The notes under the pieces are model-generated. The model saw only the letters and a program-made list of their open reading frames with translations. It made no database searches and was not told the origin of the DNA. Both the position numbers and the translations under genes were made by a program. Below are positions 57,222-64,000 of a stretch of 64,000 nucleotides of DNA, one piece after another. This stretch comes from Pseudomonadota bacterium (GTDB taxonomy: Bacteria; Pseudomonadota; Alphaproteobacteria; Caulobacterales; Caulobacteraceae). The stretch lies in contig JAFECT010000013.1 of NCBI GenBank assembly GCA_018241995.1, positions 62,001-126,000 of the forward strand. The letters run 5' to 3'. Position 1 is the stretch's first letter, and each line of letters opens with the position of its first letter.

Positions 57222-58751
57222 ATGGGCGGACAAGCCGACACCCCGACCGGACCCGACTTCACCCAGGGCGTGCCGCTGGCCGATATCCCCGCCGAGGGCG
57301 TCCTGGCGGGCCACGTCGGTGAGGACGGCGTCATCCTGGCGCGCGTAGGCGGGGAGATCACCGCCCTGTCCTCCCGCTGCACCCACTACGGCGGTCCGCT
57401 CGGCGAGGGCTTGCGGGTCGGCGATACGGTGCGCTGCCCCTGGCACCACGCCTGTTTCAGCCTGAAGACCGGAGAGGCCCTGGGCGCCCCGGCCATCGAC
57501 CCGCTCGACCGGTTCAAGGTCGAGACCAGGGGTGACCGGGTCTTCGTGCGCCGCAAGGACAAGCCGGCCGACCAGCCGTTCCGCACGGTCAAGGGCAAGC
57601 ATCCGAAACGCATGGTCATCGTCGGCGGCGGGGCGGCGGGCTTCGCGGCGGCGGAGATGGCCCGCCGCCTGGGCTACAAGGGCGAACTGACAATGATCAG
57701 CGCCGACGCCGACGCGCCCTACGATCGGCCGAACCTGTCGAAGGATTACCTCGCCGGCTCCGCGCCCGAGGAGTGGATGCCCCTGCGCGGTGAGGACTTC
57801 TATCGCCGCAACCACATCGACCTCAGGCTCAACACCCGCGTCGCCAGTCTGGACGCGGCCGGCAGGCGCGTGACGCTCGACAATGGCAAGAGCATCCTCT
57901 TCGACGCCCTGCTGCTGGCCACGGGCGCGGAGCCGATCATGCTGCAGGCGCCCCAGCCGACGCCGAACAGCTTCACCTTGCGGAGCTTCGCCGACTGCCG
58001 CGCCCTGATCGACAAGGCCAAAGGCTCGAAGAAGGCCGTGGTGGTGGGCGCCAGCTTCATCGGGCTGGAAGTCGCCGGCGCGCTTCGCGCCAGAGGCCTG
58101 GAGGTCGATGTCGTCGCGCCAGAAGCGGTGCCGATGCAGAAGGCGCTGGGTCCCGAACTCGGCGGCTTCGTGAAGTCGCTGCACGAGGCCAAGGGCGTGC
58201 GCTTCCACCTGGGCCGAAGCGTTTCCGGCTTCCACGACGGGAGGGTGACGCTCGACGACAACAGCGCGCTCGACGCCGATATGGTGATCATGGGCATCGG
58301 CGTGCGCCCTCGCGTGGAGCTGGCGCGCGCGGCCGGACTGACGGTCGATGGCGGCGTGTATGTGGACGACCGCCTGCGCACCAGCGCCGCCGGTATCTGG
58401 GCCGCGGGCGACATCGCCGCCTTCCCCGACGCGCGCACCGGTGAGCGCATCCGCATCGAGCACTGGGTGGTGGCCGAGCGTCAGGGCCAGGTCGCCGCCG
58501 CCAACATGCTGGGCGCCGACGTTCGCTACGACGCCACCCCCTTCTTCTGGAGCGCCCACTGGGGCGAAGAGATCCGCTACTCCGGCCACGCCTCTGCGTG
58601 GGACAAGGCCGAGATCGACGGCTCCATCGAAGGCCGCGACGCGGAGGTGCGCTACCTCAAGGACGGCCAGGTCCAGGCCATCGCCACCCTGGGCCGCGAC
58701 CGCCGGAACCTGGAGTGCGCCGCGAAGTGGGAGAACGGCGGCGGCTGCTAG
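57222..58751 (+). CDS. Rieske [2Fe-2S] - FAD-dependent oxidoreductase fusion
   Basis: The product is 509 residues from the ATG at 57222 (AAGGA upstream). An N-terminal Rieske domain (about 12-110) has Cys53 and His55 in CTHYGG and Cys72 and His75 in CPWHHACF. The rest is a ferredoxin-reductase-type flavoprotein: VIVGGGAAGFAAAEMA at about 131 for FAD, PYDRPNLSKDYL, VVVGASFIGLEVAG for NAD(P)H, and the WAAGDIAAFPD site, then an FAD reductase C-terminal domain. It resembles AIFL/AIFM3-like and NirD-fused reductases that pass electrons between NAD(P)H and a partner protein. It stands alone. Confidence 0.94.
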   Translation: MGGQADTPTGPDFTQGVPLADIPAEGVLAGHVGEDGVILARVGGEITALSSRCTHYGGPLGEGLRVGDTVRCPWHHACFSLKTGEALGAPAIDPLDRFKVETRGDRVFVRRKDKPADQPFRTVKGKHPKRMVIVGGGAAGFAAAEMARRLGYKGELTMISADADAPYDRPNLSKDYLAGSAPEEWMPLRGEDFYRRNHIDLRLNTRVASLDAAGRRVTLDNGKSILFDALLLATGAEPIMLQAPQPTPNSFTLRSFADCRALIDKAKGSKKAVVVGASFIGLEVAGALRARGLEVDVVAPEAVPMQKALGPELGGFVKSLHEAKGVRFHLGRSVSGFHDGRVTLDDNSALDADMVIMGIGVRPRVELARAAGLTVDGGVYVDDRLRTSAAGIWAAGDIAAFPDARTGERIRIEHWVVAERQGQVAAANMLGADVRYDATPFFWSAHWGEEIRYSGHASAWDKAEIDGSIEGRDAEVRYLKDGQVQAIATLGRDRRNLECAAKWENGGGC

Positions 58752-58759
58752 CCGGCCAC

Positions 58760-58788
58760 GAAAAAGGGCGGCCGCGAAAGGCCGCCCT
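58760..58788 (-). terminator. Terminator, strongest on the minus strand
   Basis: A 9-base stem (AGGGCGGCC / GGCCGCCCT) with a 6-base loop. On the minus strand it is followed by TTTTTCG, ending the small exported gene at 58815; on the plus strand it may also end the Rieske-FAD gene. Confidence 0.82.
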
Positions 58789-58814
58789 CTCCTCGTTTCA
58801 GTGATCGACGCGGA

Positions 58815-59099
58815 TCAGAAGCGGACCCAGACGCCATCGTGCCAGTAGCCGCGGCCGCGACGCTCGGCGCGCCAGTGATAGGCGTGGTCGCGGCGATGGG
58901 CGCGGTACCAGGCCTGGTCATAGACGGTCAGACCCCACTCGGGTCGATAGTCGTAGTGATGACGCACCCGCCAGCAGTCGCCGCGCGCGTTGCAGACGTA
59001 TTCCGCGGCCGAGGCGGCCGGCGCGCTGAGGGCCAGTGCGCCGAGCGCCATAGCGCCGGCGACGGCGGCCGTCGGGATCATCTTCACGATTGAGCGCAA
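58815..59099 (-). CDS. Small exported aromatic/Arg-rich hypothetical protein
   Basis: The product is 94 residues if the TTG at 59099 is used, which has GGAGG seven bases upstream; an ATG at 59081 is another start. A signal peptide (MIPTAAVAGAMALGALALSA...ASA) precedes a short mature domain with two Cys (EYVCNARGDCWRV), a YDYRPEWGLTVYDQAW stretch and a Trp/His/Arg-rich end (GYWHDGVWVRF). It is of the type often annotated as hypothetical in Caulobacterales. Role unknown. Confidence 0.7.
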   Translation of the reverse strand: MRSIVKMIPTAAVAGAMALGALALSAPAASAAEYVCNARGDCWRVRHHYDYRPEWGLTVYDQAWYRAHRRDHAYHWRAERRGRGYWHDGVWVRF

Positions 59100-59301
59100 G
59101 AGCGTTCCTCCATCCTTGATCACCGCGCCGCTTTCGGGTGGGCGCGGTTGGCATACCCACGTTCGAGTACGCCTCAAAACTCAGCAAGGCGGCGCTCCGT
59201 TCCATCGCCTGCACGCCGCAAACCCCTGGCCGGACAAGTCTTTTCAAGAATGACACGATCACGACTTGATTATAATAGATATGTTATATAGCATATTTGT
59301 T

Positions 59302-59655
59302 ATGTTGATGCCCCACGCCTCCCCCGCCCGTCTCGACGCCGCCTTCCTGGCGCTGGCGGACCCCACGCGCCGCGCCATCCTGACCCGCCTGACACACGGT
59401 GAGGCGACGGTGATGGAGCTGGCCGAGCCCTTCGCCATGAGCCAGCCGGCGGTCTCTCGCCATCTCAAGGTGCTGGAGGGGGCGGGCCTGATCACCCGGC
59501 GCGCGGAAGGCACGCGGCGTCACTGCCGCCTGTCCAAGGCGGGGGTGGAGTCGATCGACCAGTGGCTGGGCCTGCTGCGCCGCGCCCTGGAAGCCAACTA
59601 CGACCGCCTGGACGAGGTCCTGGCGGGCATGGACAAACCCGAGGACCCGAAATGA
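59302..59655 (+). CDS. ArsR-type winged-helix regulator of an SRPBCC cassette (copy 3)
   Basis: The product is 117 residues if started at 59302 (MLMPHASPARLD); ATGs at 59266 and 59308 are also in frame. Winged helix: LDAAFLALADPTRRAILTRLTHGEATVMELAEPFAMSQPAVSRHLKVLEGAGLI, with a wing RRAEGTRRHC that differs from copies 1 and 2. The upstream TATAAT at 59271-59276 and the very AT-rich surroundings indicate a promoter with little or no leader. It ends in PEDPK and is coupled to the SRPBCC gene by ATGA. Confidence 0.91.
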   Translation: MLMPHASPARLDAAFLALADPTRRAILTRLTHGEATVMELAEPFAMSQPAVSRHLKVLEGAGLITRRAEGTRRHCRLSKAGVESIDQWLGLLRRALEANYDRLDEVLAGMDKPEDPK

Positions 59656-60116
59656 GCAAGATGACCCTGACCACCGAGGGCGACCGCCACATCCTGGTGA
59701 CCCGCCGCTTCGCCGCCTCGCCCGAGGCGGTCTATCGCGCCCACACCGATCCGGCCCTGATCCAGAAGTGGCTCTTGGGCCCAGACGGCTGGACCATGCC
59801 GTCGTGCGAGATCGATCCGCGGCCGGGCGGCAGCTTCCGCTACGAATGGGCGAACGACAAAGGCGCCGGCTTCCACCTCACCGGCGAGTTCGAGGCGCTG
59901 GAGCCCTTCAGCCGCATCGTCCACGTCGAGCGCATGTTCCTGCCCGACCGCACCCCCGACAATCACGTCGAGACCCGTTTCGAGCCGGACGGCTCGGGGA
60001 CGCTGATGACCATGCGAATGACCCTGCCGGACGAGGCGACGCGGAAGGCGATGCTGTCGACCGGCATGGAGCACGGCATGGAAGCCAGCTACGCCCGGCT
60101 CGAGACCATGATCTGA
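59652..60116 (+). CDS. SRPBCC / AHSA1 domain protein (copy 3)
   Basis: The product is 154 residues from the ATG at 59652 overlapping the regulator stop. The fold pattern is HILVTRRFAASPEAVYRAHTDPALIQKWLLGPDGW, then CEIDPRPGGSFRYEWANDKG, and MTLPDEATRKAMLSTGMEHGMEASYARLETM at the end. The DPRPGGSFRYEW piece is very common in the ArsR-linked branch. Ligand unknown. Confidence 0.94.
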   Translation: MSKMTLTTEGDRHILVTRRFAASPEAVYRAHTDPALIQKWLLGPDGWTMPSCEIDPRPGGSFRYEWANDKGAGFHLTGEFEALEPFSRIVHVERMFLPDRTPDNHVETRFEPDGSGTLMTMRMTLPDEATRKAMLSTGMEHGMEASYARLETMI

Positions 60117-60329
60117 TCCCCTGCGCGCCCGCGCCGCAGGGGCTCGCGGGAGTCCCTGCGCGGGCAAGGAAGCGGGGCTGTATCAAACGCCCCATCCCGT
60201 CCTTCCCGTCGGCCTGCGCGGGGGGTGCGACAAGTTGTCCAGCGGGGGCGCCCGGCCCTGGGCGTCGTCCCCTCAGTGTCGGGAGGCTGAAGAAATCCTT
60301 ACCGACCATGAGTGAGGGTCGGCCCGCGG

Positions 60330-61106
60330 ATGTCCGTTTTCGTGTTCATGTACCACCGCACGCCGGCCGAAGCGCAGGACCGCTTCGACGTCTCGCTTTC
60401 GACCTTCAAGGCGCAGGTGGACGCCCTGATCGAGGCGGGCGTGAAGATCGTCCCCTTCGACGCAGTCAACGACCACGCCGCCCCGCGTCACGGCAAGTAC
60501 GCCTGCATCACCTTCGACGACGGCCACGCCTCCAACGCCCCGGCCTATGAGCACTTGGCCGAGCGCGGCGTTCGCCCCGCGTCCTTCATCGTGCGCCGCT
60601 GGGCCGAGACCGGCGTGGGCGAGCACGGCGCCGGCTACATGCAGGCCGAGGAGCTCCAGGCGATCGCGCCCATCTGCGACCTGGGCGCCCACGGGGTGAA
60701 CCACGTCTGCCTCGCCAAGATCCCCCTGGCCGAGGCCGCCGAAGAGCTCTGTTCCAGCCGCGCCTATCTGGAGCAGGTGCTGGACCGCACCGTCGACACC
60801 ATGGCCCTGCCCGGCGGCTCGCAGAGCCCTGAGGTGATGGCCTCGGCCCGGGCCGCCGGCTATCGCCTGATCGGCACCTCCGTGGCCTCACCCCACACCC
60901 TGGGCGGGGACGCGGTCAACCGCATCGTGGTGCCTCGCGCCGCGCGCGACGACTTCCTGATCCGCACCGTGCGCGAGCCCGGCGTCCTGTGGGCCGCGCG
61001 CGAGGCCGAGCGAAGCTTCCGGCGCAGCCGGCGCGAGACCTTGCGCCGCATCCGCGCCTCGCTCTCGGCCTTCGGCGGCCGCAGCGCCGTCGCGGCGGAG
61101 GCCTGA
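60330..61106 (+). CDS. Polysaccharide deacetylase family protein
   Basis: The product is 258 residues from the ATG at 60330; a GTG at 60312 is an alternative. The NodB-like fold has VFMYHRTP at the start, CITFDDGHASN with the metal-binding Asp pair, LGAHGVNHVCLAKI, with the H...H metal ligands, and MALPGGSQSPEV. It probably removes N- or O-acetyl groups from a glycan. There is no signal peptide, so it may act on a precursor in the cytosol. It is followed after three bases by a glycosyltransferase gene. Confidence 0.93.
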   Translation: MSVFVFMYHRTPAEAQDRFDVSLSTFKAQVDALIEAGVKIVPFDAVNDHAAPRHGKYACITFDDGHASNAPAYEHLAERGVRPASFIVRRWAETGVGEHGAGYMQAEELQAIAPICDLGAHGVNHVCLAKIPLAEAAEELCSSRAYLEQVLDRTVDTMALPGGSQSPEVMASARAAGYRLIGTSVASPHTLGGDAVNRIVVPRAARDDFLIRTVREPGVLWAAREAERSFRRSRRETLRRIRASLSAFGGRSAVAAEA

Positions 61107-61109
61107 GCC

Positions 61110-62237
61110 ATGGCCCTGCGCGCCCTCAGATCACCGCTGCGCATCGGCACGGCCGTTCAGCCCCTGCGCATCGTGCACGTGGCCAACTTCGGCCTGACCC
61201 CGACCAAGCTCTACATCCATAACGTCGCCACCAAGCTGTCCAACGGCTGGGTGCGCGGCGGCCACCACGTGATCAACTTCCACGACCGCGAGGCGGCCAA
61301 GTGGTCGAGCATGGGCATCAAGGCCTTGGGCCGGCGCCGCGCCAACAAGCTCCTGATCGAACTCTGCGAGCAGACCCGGCCGGACCTCCTGGTCCTGGGA
61401 CACGCCGACATCGTCACGCCCGAGACCATCGCGGCGATCCGCCAGAAGCTCCCGGCCATGCGCGTGGCGCAGTGGTCGGTGGACTGGGTCTATCCGGCCA
61501 CCCACGCCCAGCGGAACATCCGCACCCTCGCCGCCAAGGCCGAGCACGTCGACTGGACCTTCCTGTCCTCTGCCGGCGAGGCGCTGGAACAGATGGGCAA
61601 GCTGTGCGGCAAGGTCGCTTTCCTGCCCAACCCGGTCGACCCCTCGATCGAGACCGCTCGCGCCTTCGAGGCCGACCAGCCCACCGACGTCTTCGTCAGC
61701 GCTGGACGCAAGGCTGAGGTGCGCCAGCACCTGGGCGAAGAGGTCCTGCTCAGCGACGTGGTCACCGGCCTGAAACGGCGCCTGCCCGACGTGACCTTCG
61801 AAACCCATGGCCTGTTCGGCAATCCGACCATCTGGGGACCGGCCTACCAGGCCTCGATCAGCCGCTCGGCCATGGGCCTGAACATGAGCCGCCATTCCGG
61901 CGCCTATCTCTACTCGTCCGACCGTCTGGCCCACCTGGCCGGCAACGGGGTGGCGGTGCTGATCGAGCGGGTCACCGGCTATGGCGACCTGTTCGGCGAG
62001 GACGAGATGCTGTTCTACAGCTCCGACGACGAGCTGGCGGAACAGATCGCGCGCCACGCCAGGGACGGCTTCGCCCGCAAGGCGGTGGCCCGCAAGGGCT
62101 GGGCCCGCTACCGCGAGCTGTTCGACAATGCCAGGGTCGCCGCCTACATGCTCGACGTCGTGTTCGACCACCACGATGTCCTGCCCCGCGCCTACCCGGC
62201 GGTCGCCGCCGGCCGTCCCCTGCCCCAGGCGGCCTGA
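61110..62237 (+). CDS. CgeB-like glycosyltransferase
   Basis: The product is 375 residues with a GT-B layout: an N-terminal Rossmann-like half (RIVHVANFGLTPTKLYIHNVATKLSNGWVRGGHHVINF, TRPDLLVLGHADIVTPETI), and a C-terminal half with VAFLPNPVDPSI, FETHGLFGNPTIWGPAYQASISRSAMGLNMSRHSGAYLYSSDRLAHLAGNGVAVLIE as in CgeB-type enzymes. It probably adds a sugar to a surface polysaccharide or spore/envelope-like glycan. It is in an operon with the deacetylase, giving a two-gene glycan module. Confidence 0.92.
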   Translation: MALRALRSPLRIGTAVQPLRIVHVANFGLTPTKLYIHNVATKLSNGWVRGGHHVINFHDREAAKWSSMGIKALGRRRANKLLIELCEQTRPDLLVLGHADIVTPETIAAIRQKLPAMRVAQWSVDWVYPATHAQRNIRTLAAKAEHVDWTFLSSAGEALEQMGKLCGKVAFLPNPVDPSIETARAFEADQPTDVFVSAGRKAEVRQHLGEEVLLSDVVTGLKRRLPDVTFETHGLFGNPTIWGPAYQASISRSAMGLNMSRHSGAYLYSSDRLAHLAGNGVAVLIERVTGYGDLFGEDEMLFYSSDDELAEQIARHARDGFARKAVARKGWARYRELFDNARVAAYMLDVVFDHHDVLPRAYPAVAAGRPLPQAA

Positions 62238-62316
62238 TCGACCCTCGATTGCGCCGCGCGGGCGTTGGCGATAACCCTGTTGTCGACGCGATACGCCTTG
62301 TGGGGGGCTCTTCGAC

Positions 62317-63360
62317 ATGTCCAAGCCGATCTACGCCGCGATTCTGGCCCTGGCGCTGGCGGGAGGGCTGACCGTCGCGCCCGCCGCCCTGGCCCAGGCG
62401 GCGCCGCACGTGACCGTCGCCGAGCCGCGCGCGGACCTGGGCACGGCGCACAGGGGCGACAAGCTCGACTGGGTTTTCACCCTGAGGAATACCGGCTCCA
62501 GTGACCTTGCCATCAAGAGCGTCACCGCCGGCTGCAATTGCACGGCGGCCACCTTCACACCGGTGATCCACCCGGGCCAGACCGGCACGGTCGTGGCTCA
62601 CCTCGACACCGCCAGCCTCACAGGCCAGGTCGCCAAGGCGATTGCGGTCGAGACCAACGACCCCGAGACCCCCACGCTCCAGCTGACCCTGATCGCCCTG
62701 GTGAAGCCCTATGTGGAGGCCTACCCGGTCGGCTACATCCGCACCAACCTGCTGCAAGGCGACACCGAAAAGCAGTCGGTGACCCTCTGGACCGATGAAG
62801 CCGAGCCGTTCGAGATCGTGTCCATCGAATCGCCGGTGGATTGGATCCGTGTCGACAAGCACAAGGCCACCCCCGCCGAGGCTGTGGCCGCGGTCGGTCG
62901 CCCGGGCCAGACGCAATACCGACTGGACATCACCGTCGGCGGCCCGGATGCCCGCGTGGGGCCCATCGCCGAGCGCATTCGCATCCGCACCAACTCCAAG
63001 CACCAGCCGGAATATCTGTTCAACGTCTCCGGCGTGATCCGGCCGAGCTATCGCTTCGACCCCCGCAGCGTGAGCTTCGGCGAGGTGGCGCCCAGCGACA
63101 ACGGCGCGCTCCGCGCCATCATGGTGCGCTCGAACAATCTGAAGACGCCGGAGACCTTCGTCGCCACCCGCGCCTCGACCAACGTGCCGGGCCTGAAGGT
63201 CGAGCTCCGCCAGGGCGCCAGCAAGGGCGAGTACGAGGTCAGCCTGCACGTCACCTCGGCCATGAAGCCCGGTCCGTTCGAAGGCGAAGTGAAAATCGAG
63301 ACCAACGATCCGAACAATCCGGTGGCGACCGTGCCGGTGCGAGGCGTGGTCAAGCCCTAG
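62317..63360 (+). CDS. Exported DUF1573 protein
   Basis: The product is 347 residues. Signal peptide about 1-27 (ending ALA). Two or three immunoglobulin-like beta domains follow. The first holds the DUF1573 core: LDWVFTLRNTGSSDLAIKSVTAGCNCTAATF with the CxC pair, HPGQTGTVVAHLDTASLTG and VETNDPETPTLQLTL. The later IRTNSKHQPEYLFNVSG and IETNDPNNPVATVPVRG repeat this theme. DUF1573 proteins are periplasmic and poorly understood; they may act as structural or copper-binding proteins. It is transcribed alone. Confidence 0.92.
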   Translation: MSKPIYAAILALALAGGLTVAPAALAQAAPHVTVAEPRADLGTAHRGDKLDWVFTLRNTGSSDLAIKSVTAGCNCTAATFTPVIHPGQTGTVVAHLDTASLTGQVAKAIAVETNDPETPTLQLTLIALVKPYVEAYPVGYIRTNLLQGDTEKQSVTLWTDEAEPFEIVSIESPVDWIRVDKHKATPAEAVAAVGRPGQTQYRLDITVGGPDARVGPIAERIRIRTNSKHQPEYLFNVSGVIRPSYRFDPRSVSFGEVAPSDNGALRAIMVRSNNLKTPETFVATRASTNVPGLKVELRQGASKGEYEVSLHVTSAMKPGPFEGEVKIETNDPNNPVATVPVRGVVKP

Positions 63361-63362
63361 GC

Positions 63363-63803
63363 CTATCCGTCTTCGCGACCGCTCAGCATCCGCGCGACCC
63401 TGGCCGAGGCGAGAAGGCCGGCGACCATCGCCGCCAGGAATGCGACGAGGCCCCAGGACGGGCGGCTCAGAGAGGCCAAGGCCGGGCCGGGGCAGTAGCC
63501 CGACAGGCCCCACCCGACGCCGAAGACGGCCGCGCCGACCAGCAGGGTCCGGTCGACGCCGCCCGCAGCCGCCGGCGCGAAAGCCACCGCCAACAGCGGC
63601 TTGTGCGTGCGCCGCGTCAGGGCGAACGCCGGCGCGGCCAGAGCGAGCGCCCCGATCATGACGAAGGCGAGGCTGGGATCCCAGGCTCGGCCCAGGTCGA
63701 GGAACGCCAGCACCTTGGCCGGGTCTGTCATGCCGCCGACCGCAAGGCCCGCCCCGAACAGCAGACCGGAGCCCAGCCCCGCCAATGCTTGCAGCAGGCG
63801 CAT
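63363..63803 (-). CDS. YeeE/YedE family half-transporter (DUF6691)
   Basis: The product is 146 residues with four membrane helices: GLGSGLLFGAGLAVGGMTDPAKVLAFLD, SLAFVMIGALALAAPAFALT, and GVGWGLSGYCPGPALASL with the conserved Cys, then a last helix. The DUF6691 half pairs with the other YeeE half encoded just upstream (gap three bases) to make a complete transporter for thiosulfate or related reduced sulfur. The small gap and the same strand show one operon. Confidence 0.94.
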   Translation of the reverse strand: MRLLQALAGLGSGLLFGAGLAVGGMTDPAKVLAFLDLGRAWDPSLAFVMIGALALAAPAFALTRRTHKPLLAVAFAPAAAGGVDRTLLVGAAVFGVGWGLSGYCPGPALASLSRPSWGLVAFLAAMVAGLLASARVARMLSGREDG

Positions 63804-63806
63804 GAC

Positions 63807-64000
63807 TCAGAATCCCAACAGATGGCGAAACACGGTGGCCGTCAGGAAGCCGGCCGCCATGAAGACTCCGGTCGCGGCCAGCGAACGCGGGGAGAGCCGC
63901 GCCACCCCACAGACGCCGTGGCCGCTGGTGCAGCCGTTGGCGAGGCCAGTCCCGAGGCCCACGATGGCTCCGGCGACGATCAGCAGGATCCAGGACGTAG
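63807..64000 (-). CDS. YeeE/YedE family half-transporter, 3' part
   Basis: The gene runs off the right edge; the last 64 codons and the TGA at 63807 are in the window. They encode a membrane helix ([20 protein letters not shown]), the conserved [16 protein letters not shown] with two Cys, and a final helix ([17 protein letters not shown]). The Cys in [10 protein letters not shown] are those that contact the thiosulfate in the studied homologue TsuA. The DUF6691 gene follows after three bases. Confidence 0.93.
   Translation of the reverse strand, partial: TSWILLIVAGAIVGLGTGLANGCTSGHGVCGVARLSPRSLAATGVFMAAGFLTATVFRHLLGF

Overview
The window is about 64 kb of very GC-rich, densely packed bacterial chromosome. 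Codon use, the Tat and Sec exported enzymes, the many secreted peptidases and the protein family mix point to an alphaproteobacterium of the order Caulobacterales (Caulobacter or Phenylobacterium type). No 16S or other decisive marker is present, so the genus is inference. I see no integrase, transposase, phage structural gene or CRISPR array. The only RNA gene recognised is a CAU-anticodon tRNA at 21049-21124.

Layout. 1-2785: the 3' part of a zinc alcohol dehydrogenase, facing an exported oligopeptidase B-like S9 peptidase. 2998-7195: the most unusual locus, three co-directional genes: a TIR domain-TM-TPR protein, an unrecognised Asp-rich protein, and a TPR / SLOG-like / degenerate nucleotide-cyclase-like protein. 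7205-13611: a Crp/Fnr regulator, exported DPP-IV peptidase, exported amidase, iron-permease-like protein, SemiSWEET and a free-Met-R-sulfoxide reductase. 13612-17195: a regulated-looking intergenic region followed by an overlapping pair of envelope genes (membrane-anchored Sel1 protein, secreted beta-helix protein). 17271-21902: small enzymes and regulators, including TetR and MarR genes with visible palindromic operators and a frameshifted gene. 21138-30152: SDR plus GH1 operon, a LuxR-HTH/VOC fusion, SIMPL, PEBP-like lipoprotein, an ECF42 sigma factor with its YCII/DGPF partner, and a His/Met/Lys-rich exported peptide. 30259-38563: exported S46 dipeptidyl peptidase, a three-gene MacB/HlyD-type ABC export operon, beta-oxidation-type SDR and enoyl-CoA hydratase, and small proteins.

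38711-64000: DUF1289, a retropepsin-like protease, DusA, Tat-exported PhoD, an ArsR-SRPBCC pair, an alpha/beta hydrolase with a membrane partner, a DUF2306-like/LytTR pair, an HWE/HisKA_2 sensor kinase, methyltransferase, LysR, a YCII-YCII cluster followed by a second ArsR-SRPBCC pair, PEP-mutase-like enzyme, GST, outer-membrane protein, Rieske-FAD oxidoreductase, a third ArsR-SRPBCC pair, a polysaccharide deacetylase plus CgeB-like glycosyltransferase, DUF1573 protein, and a split YeeE/YedE (thiosulfate or sulfur transport) pair running off the right edge.

Recurring themes are extracytoplasmic peptide degradation (S9, S9B, S46, amidase), compact regulator-enzyme cassettes (three ArsR-SRPBCC, three YCII, four VOC), and short palindromic operators at or near start codons. 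The candidate for something undescribed is the TIR / SLOG-like / cyclase-like trio at 2998-7195. The TIR domain keeps the SARM1-like catalytic Glu and its partner carries a probable nucleotide-ligand-sensing domain, which suggests an NAD-derived signalling circuit. Many long antisense reading frames exist because of the GC content, and these were left out. Start sites were moved inward wherever a ribosome binding site, signal peptide or family alignment favoured a later start.
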